Positions 7,998 to 17,652 of a DNA stretch of 48,814 bases are shown one piece after another. The notes below the pieces were generated by a model. It was not told where the DNA came from, ran no database searches, and worked only from the letters and a program-made list of their open reading frames with translations. Position 1 is the stretch's first letter, and each line of letters opens with the position of its first letter. This DNA is from an uncultured Clostridia bacterium (GTDB lineage Bacteria > Bacillota > Clostridia > Oscillospirales > Acutalibacteraceae), in NCBI GenBank assembly GCA_947364045.1, contig CANARN010000012.1, positions 1 to 48,814 of the forward strand. Direction: 5' to 3'. Position numbers and translations under genes: made by a program.

Positions 7998-8498
7998 ATG
8001 ATAATATTGGGTATCGACCCGGGCTACGCAATAGTCGGCTGGGGAGTAATTGAATATAACGCAAACCGTTTCAGCGTTGTCGATTACGGCGCAGTTACCA
8101 CGCAGGCGGGAACGCCGTTTAATGACAGGCTTAAAATGGTTTATGATGGTATTAAAGGCATAATGAAGCGTTATTCTCCCGAAGCCCTCGCTATTGAAAA
8201 ACTGTTTTACAACACAAATGCTAAAACGGTAATTGACGTGGCTCAGGCAAGAGGTGTTATAAACCTTGCCGCCGTGCAGAATAATATTCCGATTTTTGAA
8301 TATACTCCCTTGCAGGTAAAACAGAGCGTTGTCGGTTACGGCAGAGCAGAAAAAAAGCAGGTTCAGGAAATGACGAGGGTTATTTTAAAGCTTGAAAAAA
8401 TTCCGAAGCCCGATGACACGGCAGACGCACTTGCAATGGCTATTTGCCATGCGCACGCAAGCGGTTCAATGCTTGGAAGATTAAGAAATATAAAATAG
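7998..8498 (+). CDS. ruvC: Holliday junction endonuclease RuvC
   Basis: A 166-residue RuvC that nicks Holliday junctions symmetrically as the nuclease of the RuvABC resolvasome. The acidic active-site residues are present: Asp7 in GIDPG, Glu in the LAIEKLF segment (about 67), and the C-terminal Asp pair in PDDTADALAMA. It starts with ATG after GAGGT. It is followed 9 bases later by ruvA, and the ruvC-ruvA-ruvB order is the standard clostridial operon. It lies immediately right of the accessory island. Confidence 0.97.
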   Translation: MIILGIDPGYAIVGWGVIEYNANRFSVVDYGAVTTQAGTPFNDRLKMVYDGIKGIMKRYSPEALAIEKLFYNTNAKTVIDVAQARGVINLAAVQNNIPIFEYTPLQVKQSVVGYGRAEKKQVQEMTRVILKLEKIPKPDDTADALAMAICHAHASGSMLGRLRNIK

Positions 8499-8507
8499 AG
8501 GTAAATT

Positions 8508-9104
8508 ATGTTTTATTCGGTTTCTGGAACTGTTGTCGATTACAGTACCAATTTTGTAGCAGTTGACTCAGGCTCGGTTGCTTTTCTCTGCTTTACGAGT
8601 ATGCAGACTGCCGCCAAATGCTCAATAATAGGCGAAAAGGTTACTCTTTATACGCATTTGAATGTGCGTGAAGACGCGATTGAGCTTTACGGCTTTTACG
8701 ACAGAGAAGAGCTTGACTGCTTTAAAATGCTTATCGGCGTTTCGGGCGTGGGCGCTAAAATGGCTCTTTCACTGCTTTCCGAATACACACCCGATAAAAT
8801 AATTTTAAGCATTGCGGCGGGCGACCATAAAGCGCTTACAAAGGCATCGGGTATAGGCAATAAGCTGGCTCAGCGAATAACGCTGGAGCTTAAAGATAAA
8901 ATCGGTTCGCTTTCGGTAGGAGATACTGAAAATGTTGCGGCAGTGTCGTCCGTATCACAGAACAGTGTAACTTCAGAGGCAGTTGCCGCGCTTGTAATGC
9001 TCGGCTACGGTCAGTCCGAAGCCAGTATTGCAGTGAGCGGGCTTGACCCGTCGCTGCCCGTCGAAGAACTTATTAAGCAGGCGTTAAAGCTGCTTTCAAA
9101 ATAG
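8508..9104 (+). CDS. ruvA: Holliday junction branch migration protein RuvA
   Basis: A 198-residue junction-binding subunit that holds Holliday junctions in a square-planar form and loads RuvB. It has an N-terminal OB-fold (about 1-63), helix-hairpin-helix motifs (including GVSGVGAKMAL and ASGIGNKLAQRI, about 75-125), a variable linker, and a C-terminal RuvB-contact domain (VAALVMLGYGQSEA, about 158-171). It is nine bases after ruvC and nine before ruvB, in one operon. Confidence 0.97.
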   Translation: MFYSVSGTVVDYSTNFVAVDSGSVAFLCFTSMQTAAKCSIIGEKVTLYTHLNVREDAIELYGFYDREELDCFKMLIGVSGVGAKMALSLLSEYTPDKIILSIAAGDHKALTKASGIGNKLAQRITLELKDKIGSLSVGDTENVAAVSSVSQNSVTSEAVAALVMLGYGQSEASIAVSGLDPSLPVEELIKQALKLLSK

Positions 9105-9113
9105 GAGTAGGCT

Positions 9114-10136
9114 ATGGATTTTGAAAATAACGAAAACCGAATAATAACTCCCGATTTTACCGAAACCGATAAGGACATTGAAAATTCACTGCGTCCGAAA
9201 ACACTGAATGAGTATATCGGTCAGGAAAAGGTTAAGGAAAATTTAAAAATATATATTGACGCGGCTAAAAACAGAGGAGAAACGCTTGACCACGTTTTGC
9301 TTTACGGCCCTCCCGGACTTGGCAAAACAACACTTGCAGGCATTATTGCCAATGAAATGGGCGTTCAGATAAGAGTGACAAGCGGTCCTGCAATTGAAAA
9401 GCCGGGCGATTTGGCGGCGCTTTTAACCAATCTCAATGACGGCGACGTCCTGTTTATTGACGAAATTCACAGGCTTTCCCGTGCGGTTGAAGAGGTGCTT
9501 TATCCCGCAATGGAGGATAACGCTCTTGACATTATTATCGGCAAAGGTCCGTCGGCAAGGTCAATCAGGCTTGATTTACCGCATTTTACACTTGTTGGCG
9601 CCACTACAAGAGCGGGTCAGCTGACAGCTCCGCTTCGCGACCGCTTCGGCGTTATTTTGCGCTTGGAGCTTTACACTCCCGAAGAGCTTGCGGAGATTGT
9701 TAAACGGAGCGCAGGTATTCTTGACATATTCACCGAAGATGACGGCGCGCTTGAAATCGCTTCGCGTTCAAGAGGCACGCCGAGAATTGCCAACAGACTT
9801 TTAAAGCGCGCAAGGGATTTTGCTCAGGTTATGAGCAACGGTGTTATCAGCCGTGACAATGCTAAAATTGCTTTGGGCAGAATGGAAATTGACGAAAAAG
9901 GTCTTGACAATATTGACAGGCTGATGCTGACCACAATGATAAGAAATTTTAACGGCGGACCCGTAGGGCTTGAAACAATCGCTGCTACAATAGGCGAAGA
10001 GGCTGTTACTATTGAGGACGTTTACGAGCCGTATCTTATGCAGATAGGCTTTCTGGCAAAAACACCGAGAGGCAGAGTGGCAACGCCGCTCGCTTACAAG
10101 CATTTAAAATTAGATCAGCAAACATCTTTATTATAA
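9114..10136 (+). CDS. ruvB: Branch migration helicase RuvB
   Basis: A 340-residue AAA+ motor that drives branch migration with RuvA. It shows Walker [10 protein letters not shown] (about 65-73), Walker B IDEIHRL (about 117), a sensor ATTRAG stretch, and a C-terminal winged helix ending in the usual TPRGR segment. It is the third gene of ruvCAB. glmM follows at 21 bases, so the transcript probably continues. Confidence 0.97.
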   Translation: MDFENNENRIITPDFTETDKDIENSLRPKTLNEYIGQEKVKENLKIYIDAAKNRGETLDHVLLYGPPGLGKTTLAGIIANEMGVQIRVTSGPAIEKPGDLAALLTNLNDGDVLFIDEIHRLSRAVEEVLYPAMEDNALDIIIGKGPSARSIRLDLPHFTLVGATTRAGQLTAPLRDRFGVILRLELYTPEELAEIVKRSAGILDIFTEDDGALEIASRSRGTPRIANRLLKRARDFAQVMSNGVISRDNAKIALGRMEIDEKGLDNIDRLMLTTMIRNFNGGPVGLETIAATIGEEAVTIEDVYEPYLMQIGFLAKTPRGRVATPLAYKHLKLDQQTSLL

Positions 10137-10157
10137 TTTATTATTAGGAGTTTATAT

Positions 10158-11507
10158 ATGGGCAGATTATTCGGAACGGACGGCGCAAGGGGAGTTGCAA
10201 ACAGCGAGCTTTCCTGTGAGCTTGCAATGAAAATCGGCAGAGCGGCGGCTATGGTTTTAACCGAGAGTTGTTCTCATAAACCGAAGGTTTTAATAGGTAT
10301 GGATACTCGCGCTTCTTCACATATGCTCGCTTCAGCGATAAGCGCAGGGCTTTGTTCAGTAGGCGCTGATGTGCTGATTTTGGATGTTGTTCCCACACCT
10401 GCAGTCGCATTTCTTGTTAAGGAATACGAATACGATGCAGGCGTAATGATTTCAGCGTCGCATAACCCGTGCGAATACAACGGTATTAAGATTTTTCAGT
10501 ATAACGGCTATAAGCTTCCCGATGAGCTTGAAAATGAGATTGAAGAAATAATTCTTGATGAAACCAAAATTCCGCCTGTAATGCTGGGCGGCGACGTGGG
10601 CAATATTTCGTTTTCGTCTACTGCCGTTGACGATTACATTTTTCATTTGGCAATGACCTCAGACGGAGATTTCAAGGGTATGAAAATCGCTCTTGACTGT
10701 GCAAACGGCTCAGCCTCGGTTACAGCTAAGACGCTGTTTACCCGCCTAGGTGCAGAATGTTATATAATCAATGCAGAGCCTAACGGCACTAATATTAACG
10801 ATAACTGCGGCTCAACACATATGAAGGGCTTGCAAAAGTTCGTTGTGGAAAATAATTGCGATATAGGCTTTGCTTTTGACGGCGACGCCGACAGAATGTT
10901 AATTGTTGATGAAGACGGAGAAGTTATTGACGGCGATAAAGTAATTGCTGTTTGCGCAAAATATATGAAACAGCAGGGAAAGCTTCAAAATGATACGGCT
11001 GTTGTCACTGTAATGAGCAATATGGGCTTCTTTAAATTTTGCGAGAAAAACGGTATTCGCTGCGAAAAAACAAAGGTCGGGGACAGATATGTTCTTGAAA
11101 ATATGGTTGCAAACGGCTATTCAATAGGCGGCGAGCAGTCAGGGCATATTATTTTCCTTGACTATGCTACAACAGGCGACGGGCAAATGTCCGCAATTCA
11201 AGTCTTGAATGTCCTTAAAAGAACGGGCAAAAAAATTTCAGAGCTTGCAGGCGAAATGCAGGTGTTTCCGCAGGTTCTCATTAACGTACGTGTTTCGAAT
11301 TTCGGTAAAACAAGGCTCGAAAAGGATGAAGAGGTTCAGCTTGCAATCCGTGAAGCGAGTGAAGAGCTCGGCGCTGACGGACGTGTTCTTGTCCGTGTTT
11401 CAGGAACCGAGCCGCTTGTCCGTGTAATGCTTGAAGGCAAGGATTTAGAAAAAATTCAGTATTTGGCAGAATGTATTGCGAAGGTTATAGAAGAAAGGTT
11501 AGTTTAA
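10158..11507 (+). CDS. glmM: Phosphoglucosamine mutase
   Basis: Converts glucosamine-6-phosphate to glucosamine-1-phosphate on the way to UDP-GlcNAc and peptidoglycan. The 449-residue length is typical. Visible are the phosphoserine loop ISASHNPCEYNG (about 97-108), the metal-binding DGDADR (about 243-248), the sugar-binding GGEQSGH, and the C-terminal phosphate loop RVSGTEPLVRV. It follows ruvB closely, and its stop overlaps the next start. It is distinct from the larger phosphohexomutase at 38.7 kb. Confidence 0.96.
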   Translation: MGRLFGTDGARGVANSELSCELAMKIGRAAAMVLTESCSHKPKVLIGMDTRASSHMLASAISAGLCSVGADVLILDVVPTPAVAFLVKEYEYDAGVMISASHNPCEYNGIKIFQYNGYKLPDELENEIEEIILDETKIPPVMLGGDVGNISFSSTAVDDYIFHLAMTSDGDFKGMKIALDCANGSASVTAKTLFTRLGAECYIINAEPNGTNINDNCGSTHMKGLQKFVVENNCDIGFAFDGDADRMLIVDEDGEVIDGDKVIAVCAKYMKQQGKLQNDTAVVTVMSNMGFFKFCEKNGIRCEKTKVGDRYVLENMVANGYSIGGEQSGHIIFLDYATTGDGQMSAIQVLNVLKRTGKKISELAGEMQVFPQVLINVRVSNFGKTRLEKDEEVQLAIREASEELGADGRVLVRVSGTEPLVRVMLEGKDLEKIQYLAECIAKVIEERLV

Positions 11508-12379
11508 TGCGAGTTGCAGATAAATGGCAGGATTATGAGCTGATAGACTGCTCCTTCGGAGAGCGGCTTGAGCGCTGGGGGAACATAACGCTTATAAGAC
11601 CTGACCCTCAGGTTATTTGGAAAACCGAAAAGCAAAATCCTCTTTGGAAAAAAGCGGATGCGGTTTACCACCGTTCAAGCTCCGGAGGCGGCAATTGGGA
11701 GATAAAGCGTAAAATCCCTGATTTTTGGACTGTTTCTTATAGGGATTTAACCTTTAATATTAAAACGATGGGCTTTAAGCACACAGGGCTTTTTCCCGAG
11801 CAGGCAGTTAACTGGGATTTAACATCCGATATAATAAAGAATGCAGGCAGACCCGTTCGCGTTCTTAATTTATTCGCTTATACGGGCGGCGCAACGGTTT
11901 CGGCGCTCAAGGCGGGTGCATCCGTTGTCCATGTTGACGCTTCAAAGGGAATGACTCTTTGGGCAAAGGAAAACGCTGTGTCATCAGGCGTTGCAGACAG
12001 ACCTGTCCGCTGGATTGTTGATGACTGTATAAAATTTGTGCAGAGGGAAATCAGGCGCGGAAACCGCTATGATATTGTAATTATGGACCCTCCGTCTTAC
12101 GGCAGAGGACCGGGCGGCGAGGTATGGAAGCTGGAGAATGAGGTTTACGGTTTTGTCGAGCTTTGCTCGCAGGTTTTGTCTGACGACCCGCTGATGATGC
12201 TGATAAATTCATATACAACGGGGCTTTCTCCGTCGGTTATGGAATATATTCTCGGAACAACGGTAAAGAAAAAATTCGGCGGTGAGGTAACAGGCAGTGA
12301 AATCGGCTTGAAAACCTCTTCAAAAGGGCTTGTTTTGCCTTGCGGGGCATCGGCAATCTGGTCGAAAAATACACTTTAA
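11507..12379 (+). CDS. Class I SAM-dependent methyltransferase (RlmI/RlmK-like)
   Basis: A 290-residue Rossmann-fold methyltransferase. The SAM-binding motif is VLNLFAYTGGAT (about 118-129), with the acidic residue in VVHVDASKG, and the catalytic-type motif is IMDPPSYGRG (about 188-197). This resembles the rRNA cytosine/guanine methyltransferase group acting on 23S rRNA, but the N-terminal PUA domain of RlmI is absent and the substrate cannot be fixed. The ATG at 11507 overlaps the glmM stop and follows GAAAGG. An upstream in-frame ATG at 11471 would read into glmM and is less likely. Confidence 0.85.
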   Translation: MRVADKWQDYELIDCSFGERLERWGNITLIRPDPQVIWKTEKQNPLWKKADAVYHRSSSGGGNWEIKRKIPDFWTVSYRDLTFNIKTMGFKHTGLFPEQAVNWDLTSDIIKNAGRPVRVLNLFAYTGGATVSALKAGASVVHVDASKGMTLWAKENAVSSGVADRPVRWIVDDCIKFVQREIRRGNRYDIVIMDPPSYGRGPGGEVWKLENEVYGFVELCSQVLSDDPLMMLINSYTTGLSPSVMEYILGTTVKKKFGGEVTGSEIGLKTSSKGLVLPCGASAIWSKNTL

Positions 12380-12388
12380 GGATAGCTT

Positions 12389-13240
12389 ATGGCAGATATA
12401 ATTTTAAAATTTGACAATGTAACTTTTCGCTACGACGGAGATGAAACGCCGTTGCCTCCGGCAGTTGAAAATCTTTCGCTTGAAATAAAAAAAGGCGAAT
12501 TTGTGGCAATCCTCGGTCATAACGGCTCAGGTAAATCAACTGTAGCAAAGCTTTCCAACGGGCTTGTTATTCCCGAATCGGGCGATGTTTACGTTAACGG
12601 AATGAATACAAAAAACGAAAATGATGACTTTAAAATCAAGCAGACGGTTGGCGTTGTTTTTCAAAATCCCGACAACCAAATAGTTGCAACAATAGTTGAA
12701 GAAGACGTTGCCTTCGGACCTGAAAATTTAGGAGTTGACCCTGCTGAAATAAGAAGAAGAGTTGACGAGGCGCTGAAAATTGTCGGAATGTATAAATACC
12801 GTCTTCACGAGCCGCATAAGCTTTCGGGCGGTCAGAAGCAAAGAGTGGCAATTGCAGGCATAATTGCAATGCAGCCGCAGTGCATTGTTTTTGACGAACC
12901 GACAGCAATGCTTGACCCTGAGGGGCGGCGTGACGTAATGAATGCTATGAAGCGCTTAAATAAAGAGCTTGGAATTACAGTAGTATTCATCACTCATTAT
13001 ATGGAGGAGGCGTGCGAGGCTGAAAGAATTATCGTTATGGACGATGCTCGTTTAGTTCTTGACGGCACTCCTGAGGAAATTTTTTCCGATGTAAATTACA
13101 TAAGAAGCTTGGGGCTTGACGTACCGCAGACCTGCGCTCTTGCCCAAATGCTCAAAGATGACGGAATAGAAATTTCAGGTGAGCTTTTAAGTGTTGACGG
13201 TCTTGTAAATTCATTAGCAAAAATTCTTGGTCGAGGTTAA
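12389..13240 (+). CDS. ecfA1: ECF transporter ATPase EcfA1
   Basis: A 283-residue ABC ATPase of the energy-coupling factor module that powers vitamin and metal uptake. It shows Walker A GHNGSGKST (about 44-52), a Q-loop FQNPDNQ, signature LSGGQKQRVAIAG (about 145-157) and Walker B IVFDEPTAMLDP. The C-terminal EcfA extension is present. It starts with ATG after AAGGATAG and is followed three bases later by ecfA2. It should heterodimerise with EcfA2 and couple to EcfT. Confidence 0.95.
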   Translation: MADIILKFDNVTFRYDGDETPLPPAVENLSLEIKKGEFVAILGHNGSGKSTVAKLSNGLVIPESGDVYVNGMNTKNENDDFKIKQTVGVVFQNPDNQIVATIVEEDVAFGPENLGVDPAEIRRRVDEALKIVGMYKYRLHEPHKLSGGQKQRVAIAGIIAMQPQCIVFDEPTAMLDPEGRRDVMNAMKRLNKELGITVVFITHYMEEACEAERIIVMDDARLVLDGTPEEIFSDVNYIRSLGLDVPQTCALAQMLKDDGIEISGELLSVDGLVNSLAKILGRG

Positions 13241-13243
13241 GCA

Positions 13244-14110
13244 ATGGCACTTTTGCAAACAGAAAATTTGTCTTATATCTACGGAGAGGGAACACCGTTT
13301 TGCGTTACCGCTCTTGATAAAGTTAATATAGAAATAGAAAAAGGCGAAATTGTTGCCGTAATAGGTCACACCGGTTCGGGAAAAAGCACGTTAATGCAGC
13401 TCCTTAACGGGCTGTTAAAGTCAACGGCCGGCAGAGTACTTATTGACGGAGAGGATATTCGTTCTTCAAAAGCCAAAACACTTGAAACGCGTTTTCGTGT
13501 GGGACTTTGCTTTCAGTATCCGGAATATCAGCTTTTTGAAAATACAGTTTATGAGGATATCGCTTTCGGACCTAAAAATATGGGACTTTCCGAAGAAGAG
13601 GTTGACAAGCGTGTGCGTGTTGCCGCAAAATATGTCGGCATACCTGAATACGCATTTAAAACTCACCCGTTTGACCTTTCGGGCGGCGAGAAAAGACGCG
13701 TTGCCATTGCGGGCGTAATTTCAATGGAGCCTGAAATTCTCATTCTTGATGAACCAACGTCGGGGCTTGACCCAAGGGGAAGAGAGCAGATTTTAGAGCT
13801 TATTAAAAATTACCGCGACCGCACACAAAAATCCGTTGTAGTTGTTTCGCACAGTATGAATGATGTGGCAAAAATCGCTTCAAGAGTTATTGTTATGTAT
13901 GATTCCAAGGTGCTGATGACAGGTTCGGTTCAGGAAATTTTTGATCAAAGCGAAAAGCTTTCCGAAATAGGTCTTTCCGTACCTCAGATTACTGAGGTAT
14001 TTGCAAAGCTTCACGCAAAAGGGCTTCCCGTAAGCGAAAAAATATATACAACAGAGCAAGCTTTCCTTGAAATTAAGCGCGTCTTGAAAGGGGGCGGCGT
14101 TAATGCTTAA
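13244..14110 (+). CDS. ecfA2: ECF transporter ATPase EcfA2
   Basis: A 288-residue second ABC ATPase of the ECF module. It shows Walker A GHTGSGKST (about 42-50), Q-loop FQYPEYQLF, signature LSGGEKRRVAIAG and Walker B LILDEPTSGLDP. It is paired with EcfA1 directly upstream and overlaps ecfT by 8 bases. Substrate specificity comes from separate S components such as the ThiT encoded at 36.4 kb. Confidence 0.95.
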   Translation: MALLQTENLSYIYGEGTPFCVTALDKVNIEIEKGEIVAVIGHTGSGKSTLMQLLNGLLKSTAGRVLIDGEDIRSSKAKTLETRFRVGLCFQYPEYQLFENTVYEDIAFGPKNMGLSEEEVDKRVRVAAKYVGIPEYAFKTHPFDLSGGEKRRVAIAGVISMEPEILILDEPTSGLDPRGREQILELIKNYRDRTQKSVVVVSHSMNDVAKIASRVIVMYDSKVLMTGSVQEIFDQSEKLSEIGLSVPQITEVFAKLHAKGLPVSEKIYTTEQAFLEIKRVLKGGGVNA

Positions 14111-14945
14111 AGACATAACCATAGGACAGTATTTTCCCTTAAATTCTGTCATTCACCGTCTTGACCCGCGCGTAAAGCTATTGTATACATTTGTCTTTAT
14201 AATAATGATAGTGGTGGCAAATAATTTCGTTTCAATGCTGTTCTGCGTCATTTGCGCGCTCTCTGTTACACTTATCTCGAAAATACCTGTAAAAACAGTA
14301 GTAAAAGGACTTAAACCTATTCTGTTCATCATTATAATAACATCTCTTTTACAGATAATTTATGTGAAAACAGGCGTTCCGTTAGTTTCCTTCTGGAAAA
14401 TCAAAATTACAAGCGGAGGGCTTTTAGAAGCGCTGTTTATGACAATGCGAATTACCTTTCTCATTGTAATGAGTACAATGCTTACCTACACAACCTCTCC
14501 CACGTCAATGACCAATGGGCTTGACCGCACCTTCGCGCCGCTTTCAAGGCTGGGAATAGACTTTAACATAATAACAATGATAATGACAATAGCTTTAAGA
14601 TTTATTCCGACCCTTATTGACGAGGTAGATAAAATCATTTCGGCGCAAAAGTCCAGGGGGGCAAATTTCGAGAGCGGCAGTATTTTTAAACGCGCTAAAA
14701 TGCTTATACCGCTTTTTGTTCCGCTTCTTTTCAACGCAACGAGAAGAGCATATGAGCTGGCGTATGCAATGACCTGCCGCTGTTATAACGGCGGTAAGGG
14801 CAAAACAACAATGAACGCTCTTAAATTCAGAGCAGGTGACTGGACAGCGAGCTTTTTAACCGTAGCTTTTGTTGCAGGAGTAATATTTTTAAATATAAAT
14901 TTCGGTGAGTACAATGCGCAATTTACTTTTAACACTGCGGTATGA
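14103..14945 (+). CDS. ecfT: ECF transporter transmembrane protein EcfT
   Basis: A 280-residue membrane scaffold that links the EcfA1A2 ATPases to interchangeable S components. It has about five or six hydrophobic segments, then cytoplasmic coupling helices with the two Arg motifs, SRGANFES (about 192) and CRCYNGGKG (about 226). The second departs from the textbook Ala-Arg-Gly form. It overlaps both ecfA2 upstream and truA downstream, giving a tightly coupled cassette. Confidence 0.94.
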   Translation: MLKDITIGQYFPLNSVIHRLDPRVKLLYTFVFIIMIVVANNFVSMLFCVICALSVTLISKIPVKTVVKGLKPILFIIIITSLLQIIYVKTGVPLVSFWKIKITSGGLLEALFMTMRITFLIVMSTMLTYTTSPTSMTNGLDRTFAPLSRLGIDFNIITMIMTIALRFIPTLIDEVDKIISAQKSRGANFESGSIFKRAKMLIPLFVPLLFNATRRAYELAYAMTCRCYNGGKGKTTMNALKFRAGDWTASFLTVAFVAGVIFLNINFGEYNAQFTFNTAV

Positions 14946-15648
14946 CGGAACGCATTACCACGGCTGGCAGCGTCAGAACAATGCCGACACCGTACAGGAA
15001 AGAGTTGAAGCGGCGTTCGGCGAAATAAACGGTAAAAGAGAAAATATTATAGGCTGCAGCAGAACAGACGCAGGCGTTCATGCAAATATGTTTTGCTGTA
15101 ATGTACGTACGCAGTGCAGTATTCCTGCAAACAAAATTCCCGATGCATTAAATTTTTATCTGCCGAACAGTATTTCTGTTTATGACTGCCGAGAGGTGAA
15201 CTTTGATTTTCACGCAAGATATAACGCAAAGGGCAAGGAGTATATATACTTAATTTATAACGGCAAATACAGAAATCCTTTTTATGAAAATAAAGCGCTT
15301 TATTATCCGTATCCTTTAAATGTGGATAATTTGAACGAAAATGCAAAGGATTTCGTGGGTGTTCACGATTTTTCGGCATTTTGCAGTGCAGATTCCGATG
15401 TACAGGATAAGGTCCGTGAAATTTATGAATGTAAAGCCGAAAGGAACGGAGATATAATAAAAATCACCGTGAGGGGCAACGGCTTTCTTTACAATATGGT
15501 GAGAATAATGGTCGGCACGCTTCTCGGTATTCAAAACGGTAAGACAGAAAACGGTTCAATTCCGAAAATTCTTGAAAGCCGTGACAGAAACAGAGCGGGA
15601 GTAACGGCAAAACCCGAAGGCTTGTACTTAAACAATGTTATTTATTGA
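14914..15648 (+). CDS. truA: tRNA pseudouridine(38-40) synthase
   Basis: Converts uridines 38-40 of the tRNA anticodon arm to pseudouridine. The protein is 244 residues with catalytic Asp in CSRTDAGVHA (about 51-60) and family motifs HARYNAKGKEYIY and GNGFLYNMVRIMVG. The ATG at 14914 is preferred because GGTGAG sits five bases upstream. A GTG at 14905 lies within that SD. It overlaps the end of ecfT, the common ecfA-ecfT-truA order in Firmicutes. Confidence 0.96.
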   Translation: MRNLLLTLRYDGTHYHGWQRQNNADTVQERVEAAFGEINGKRENIIGCSRTDAGVHANMFCCNVRTQCSIPANKIPDALNFYLPNSISVYDCREVNFDFHARYNAKGKEYIYLIYNGKYRNPFYENKALYYPYPLNVDNLNENAKDFVGVHDFSAFCSADSDVQDKVREIYECKAERNGDIIKITVRGNGFLYNMVRIMVGTLLGIQNGKTENGSIPKILESRDRNRAGVTAKPEGLYLNNVIY

Positions 15649-15662
15649 TTTGGGGTGAAAAA

Positions 15663-16874
15663 ATGGGTGTTAAGAAAGAAAACGTAAACAAAAAAACAAC
15701 AAAAAAAAGAACCGTTAAAAAGGGTAAAGCTTCCATCAGCTTGAAAACAGCCAACAAAATAAAGCTCGTTTCCGTGGTTCTCGTTATTTTAATTCTAGTT
15801 TCCATTGCGGCGGCGCAAATCAGCGGTGTTACTTTTTCAATGGCGTCCGACGGTATTCGGACGGTTATAGCCAAAATAGGCTCCGGCGGAGGTTTTCCGT
15901 ATTCGCTTGCGGGTATTTCCGCGTCAGATCTTTCTTCTTCAACCTCTGATTTGATTTTGCTTGACGATTCCGGAATAAGAGTTATTGATTCAACCGCAAA
16001 GGAAATTTCAAATATTGAGCATAGCTTTGACCACCCGGTTGTTGAAGCCTCATCGGGCAGAATACTTCTTTATGATATAGGCGCAAAGCAGTTCAGAATT
16101 CAGTCAAAAACAAGAATATTGTTTGAAAAGCAGACAGATTACATAATTTTAACCGCAGCTTTGGGGCAGGACGGCTCCGCCGCAGTTGCAACAAGAGCGG
16201 ACGGTGCTGAGAGTATGCTTACCGTTTATGACAAAAATCATAAAGAAGCGTTCCGTTGGGCATGCGCTAAGGAGCATATTATTTCCTGTGACATTTCCGA
16301 TAACGGCAAAAAATATGCAGTTGCGGTTTTGGGAGTTGAGAACGGTTCTGTTTATTCAAAGGTGTATGTGTTTGAAAAGAATAAAACGGAGCCTTATGCG
16401 TCTTTTGAATATAATGACAGCGCGCTCACTCAGATTAAATTTCTTTCAGGCGACAAATTCATAGTATTCGGCAATAATATTTGCGAAATAATCGACGGAA
16501 AGAGCGTTTCAGATAAAATAGACGTTTCCACTAACACTCCGTCAAGGCTTTTTGTTTCGGATAATAACACAGCTGTGCTTGTGCTTTCAAAGTATTCAAG
16601 CACAACGCAAAAAATAATAAAGGTTTATAACAAATCCGGTAAAGAAACATTTTCGTCTGAGATTACCGGAATTGTGAAATCCGTCTCAACAGACGGAAAA
16701 TACACGGCAGTCCTGACAGACAGTCAGGTTTGCATTTACAATGCGAAAGGAGAGATGACGGGAAAGGCTGACATAACCTCAGATCCCATTGATGTTGCAG
16801 TTTGCGGAAAGCGTACCTATGTTTTTTCATCTGAAGGGATTTTTGAGTATTCTTCTGTAAAAACAGAAGGATAA
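15663..16874 (+). CDS. DUF5711-like membrane-anchored beta-propeller-type protein
   Basis: A 403-residue protein with a very basic N-terminus (Lys-rich, residues 1-30), one membrane segment (about 33-52), and a long extracellular part made of repeated short beta-strand units resembling a propeller. No active site is visible. It most resembles the clostridial DUF5711 group, whose function is unknown. The ATG at 15663 follows GGGGTG; an in-frame ATG at 15645 lies before that SD and is less likely. It sits between truA and the CvpA gene, both on the same strand. Confidence 0.72.
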   Translation: MGVKKENVNKKTTKKRTVKKGKASISLKTANKIKLVSVVLVILILVSIAAAQISGVTFSMASDGIRTVIAKIGSGGGFPYSLAGISASDLSSSTSDLILLDDSGIRVIDSTAKEISNIEHSFDHPVVEASSGRILLYDIGAKQFRIQSKTRILFEKQTDYIILTAALGQDGSAAVATRADGAESMLTVYDKNHKEAFRWACAKEHIISCDISDNGKKYAVAVLGVENGSVYSKVYVFEKNKTEPYASFEYNDSALTQIKFLSGDKFIVFGNNICEIIDGKSVSDKIDVSTNTPSRLFVSDNNTAVLVLSKYSSTTQKIIKVYNKSGKETFSSEITGIVKSVSTDGKYTAVLTDSQVCIYNAKGEMTGKADITSDPIDVAVCGKRTYVFSSEGIFEYSSVKTEG

Positions 16875-16911
16875 CATTATAACGTACAGACGTTAAATAA
16901 GAGGTGATTTT

Positions 16912-17634
16912 ATGACACTTTTATTAGATATTATTTTGGTAGGCATTTTTGTTGTCCTTGTTGCCGCGGCGTCCAAAAAAGGCTTTGTTTTGACAGTGCT
17001 TGAGGTAGTTGCAATAATTGCAGCGCTTTTCTGTGCTTCTTACATAAGCGAGCCAATGGCGCAGGGTTCTTATGATATGTTTCTGAAGGGAAATGTTGTT
17101 AAGGTAATCAATTCCGAAATTGACGGTAAAACTGCATCGGCAAAAATAGGAGATGTTGCCTATGAAGCAATTCCTCAGTATGCAATTGACTTTGCAGAAT
17201 GTGCGGGAATTAACACGCAGTCTGTGAAGAAAAATATAAACAGCACTGTTGAAAAGGCGGTTAAGAGCGGAAATCTTAAAGAAATCGGCGAAAAAATCGA
17301 AGAAAACTGTGTTCGTCCGATAGCAGTTCCTGCAATAAGGATTATACTGTTTTTTGTATTTTTTGTTATTTTACTTCTGATTTTCAGACTTTTGGCAAAG
17401 GCAGTTTCAAAAGCTGTAAAATTGCCGATTGTCGGCACGATGGATACGGTTTTGGGCGGTCTTATCGGGGCTGTAAGAGGTGCCGCTGTGCTGATTATCA
17501 TTTCAACGGTATTTGCTACGATGCTTTCAAGCGGAGAGTCGGATTTTGCGGTTGCAGTCAGAGAATCAAAGGTTATAGAGCTTGTTAACAGCTATAACCC
17601 GTTTATTGATAAACTTCAAGAATTGTTCAAATAA
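16912..17634 (+). CDS. CvpA family membrane protein
   Basis: A 240-residue protein with hydrophobic segments at about residues 2-21, 26-45, 141-163 and 184-205. It has the CvpA-like glycine-rich region before the last helix (LGGLIGAVRGAAVLII). CvpA proteins are named for colicin V production but their general role is unsettled; envelope or division-related functions have been proposed. It starts with ATG after AAGAGGTGAT, 38 bases after the DUF5711-like gene and 19 before pgsA. Confidence 0.85.
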   Translation: MTLLLDIILVGIFVVLVAAASKKGFVLTVLEVVAIIAALFCASYISEPMAQGSYDMFLKGNVVKVINSEIDGKTASAKIGDVAYEAIPQYAIDFAECAGINTQSVKKNINSTVEKAVKSGNLKEIGEKIEENCVRPIAVPAIRIILFFVFFVILLLIFRLLAKAVSKAVKLPIVGTMDTVLGGLIGAVRGAAVLIIISTVFATMLSSGESDFAVAVRESKVIELVNSYNPFIDKLQELFK

Positions 17635-17652
17635 GAGTAAGGAGAATTTATA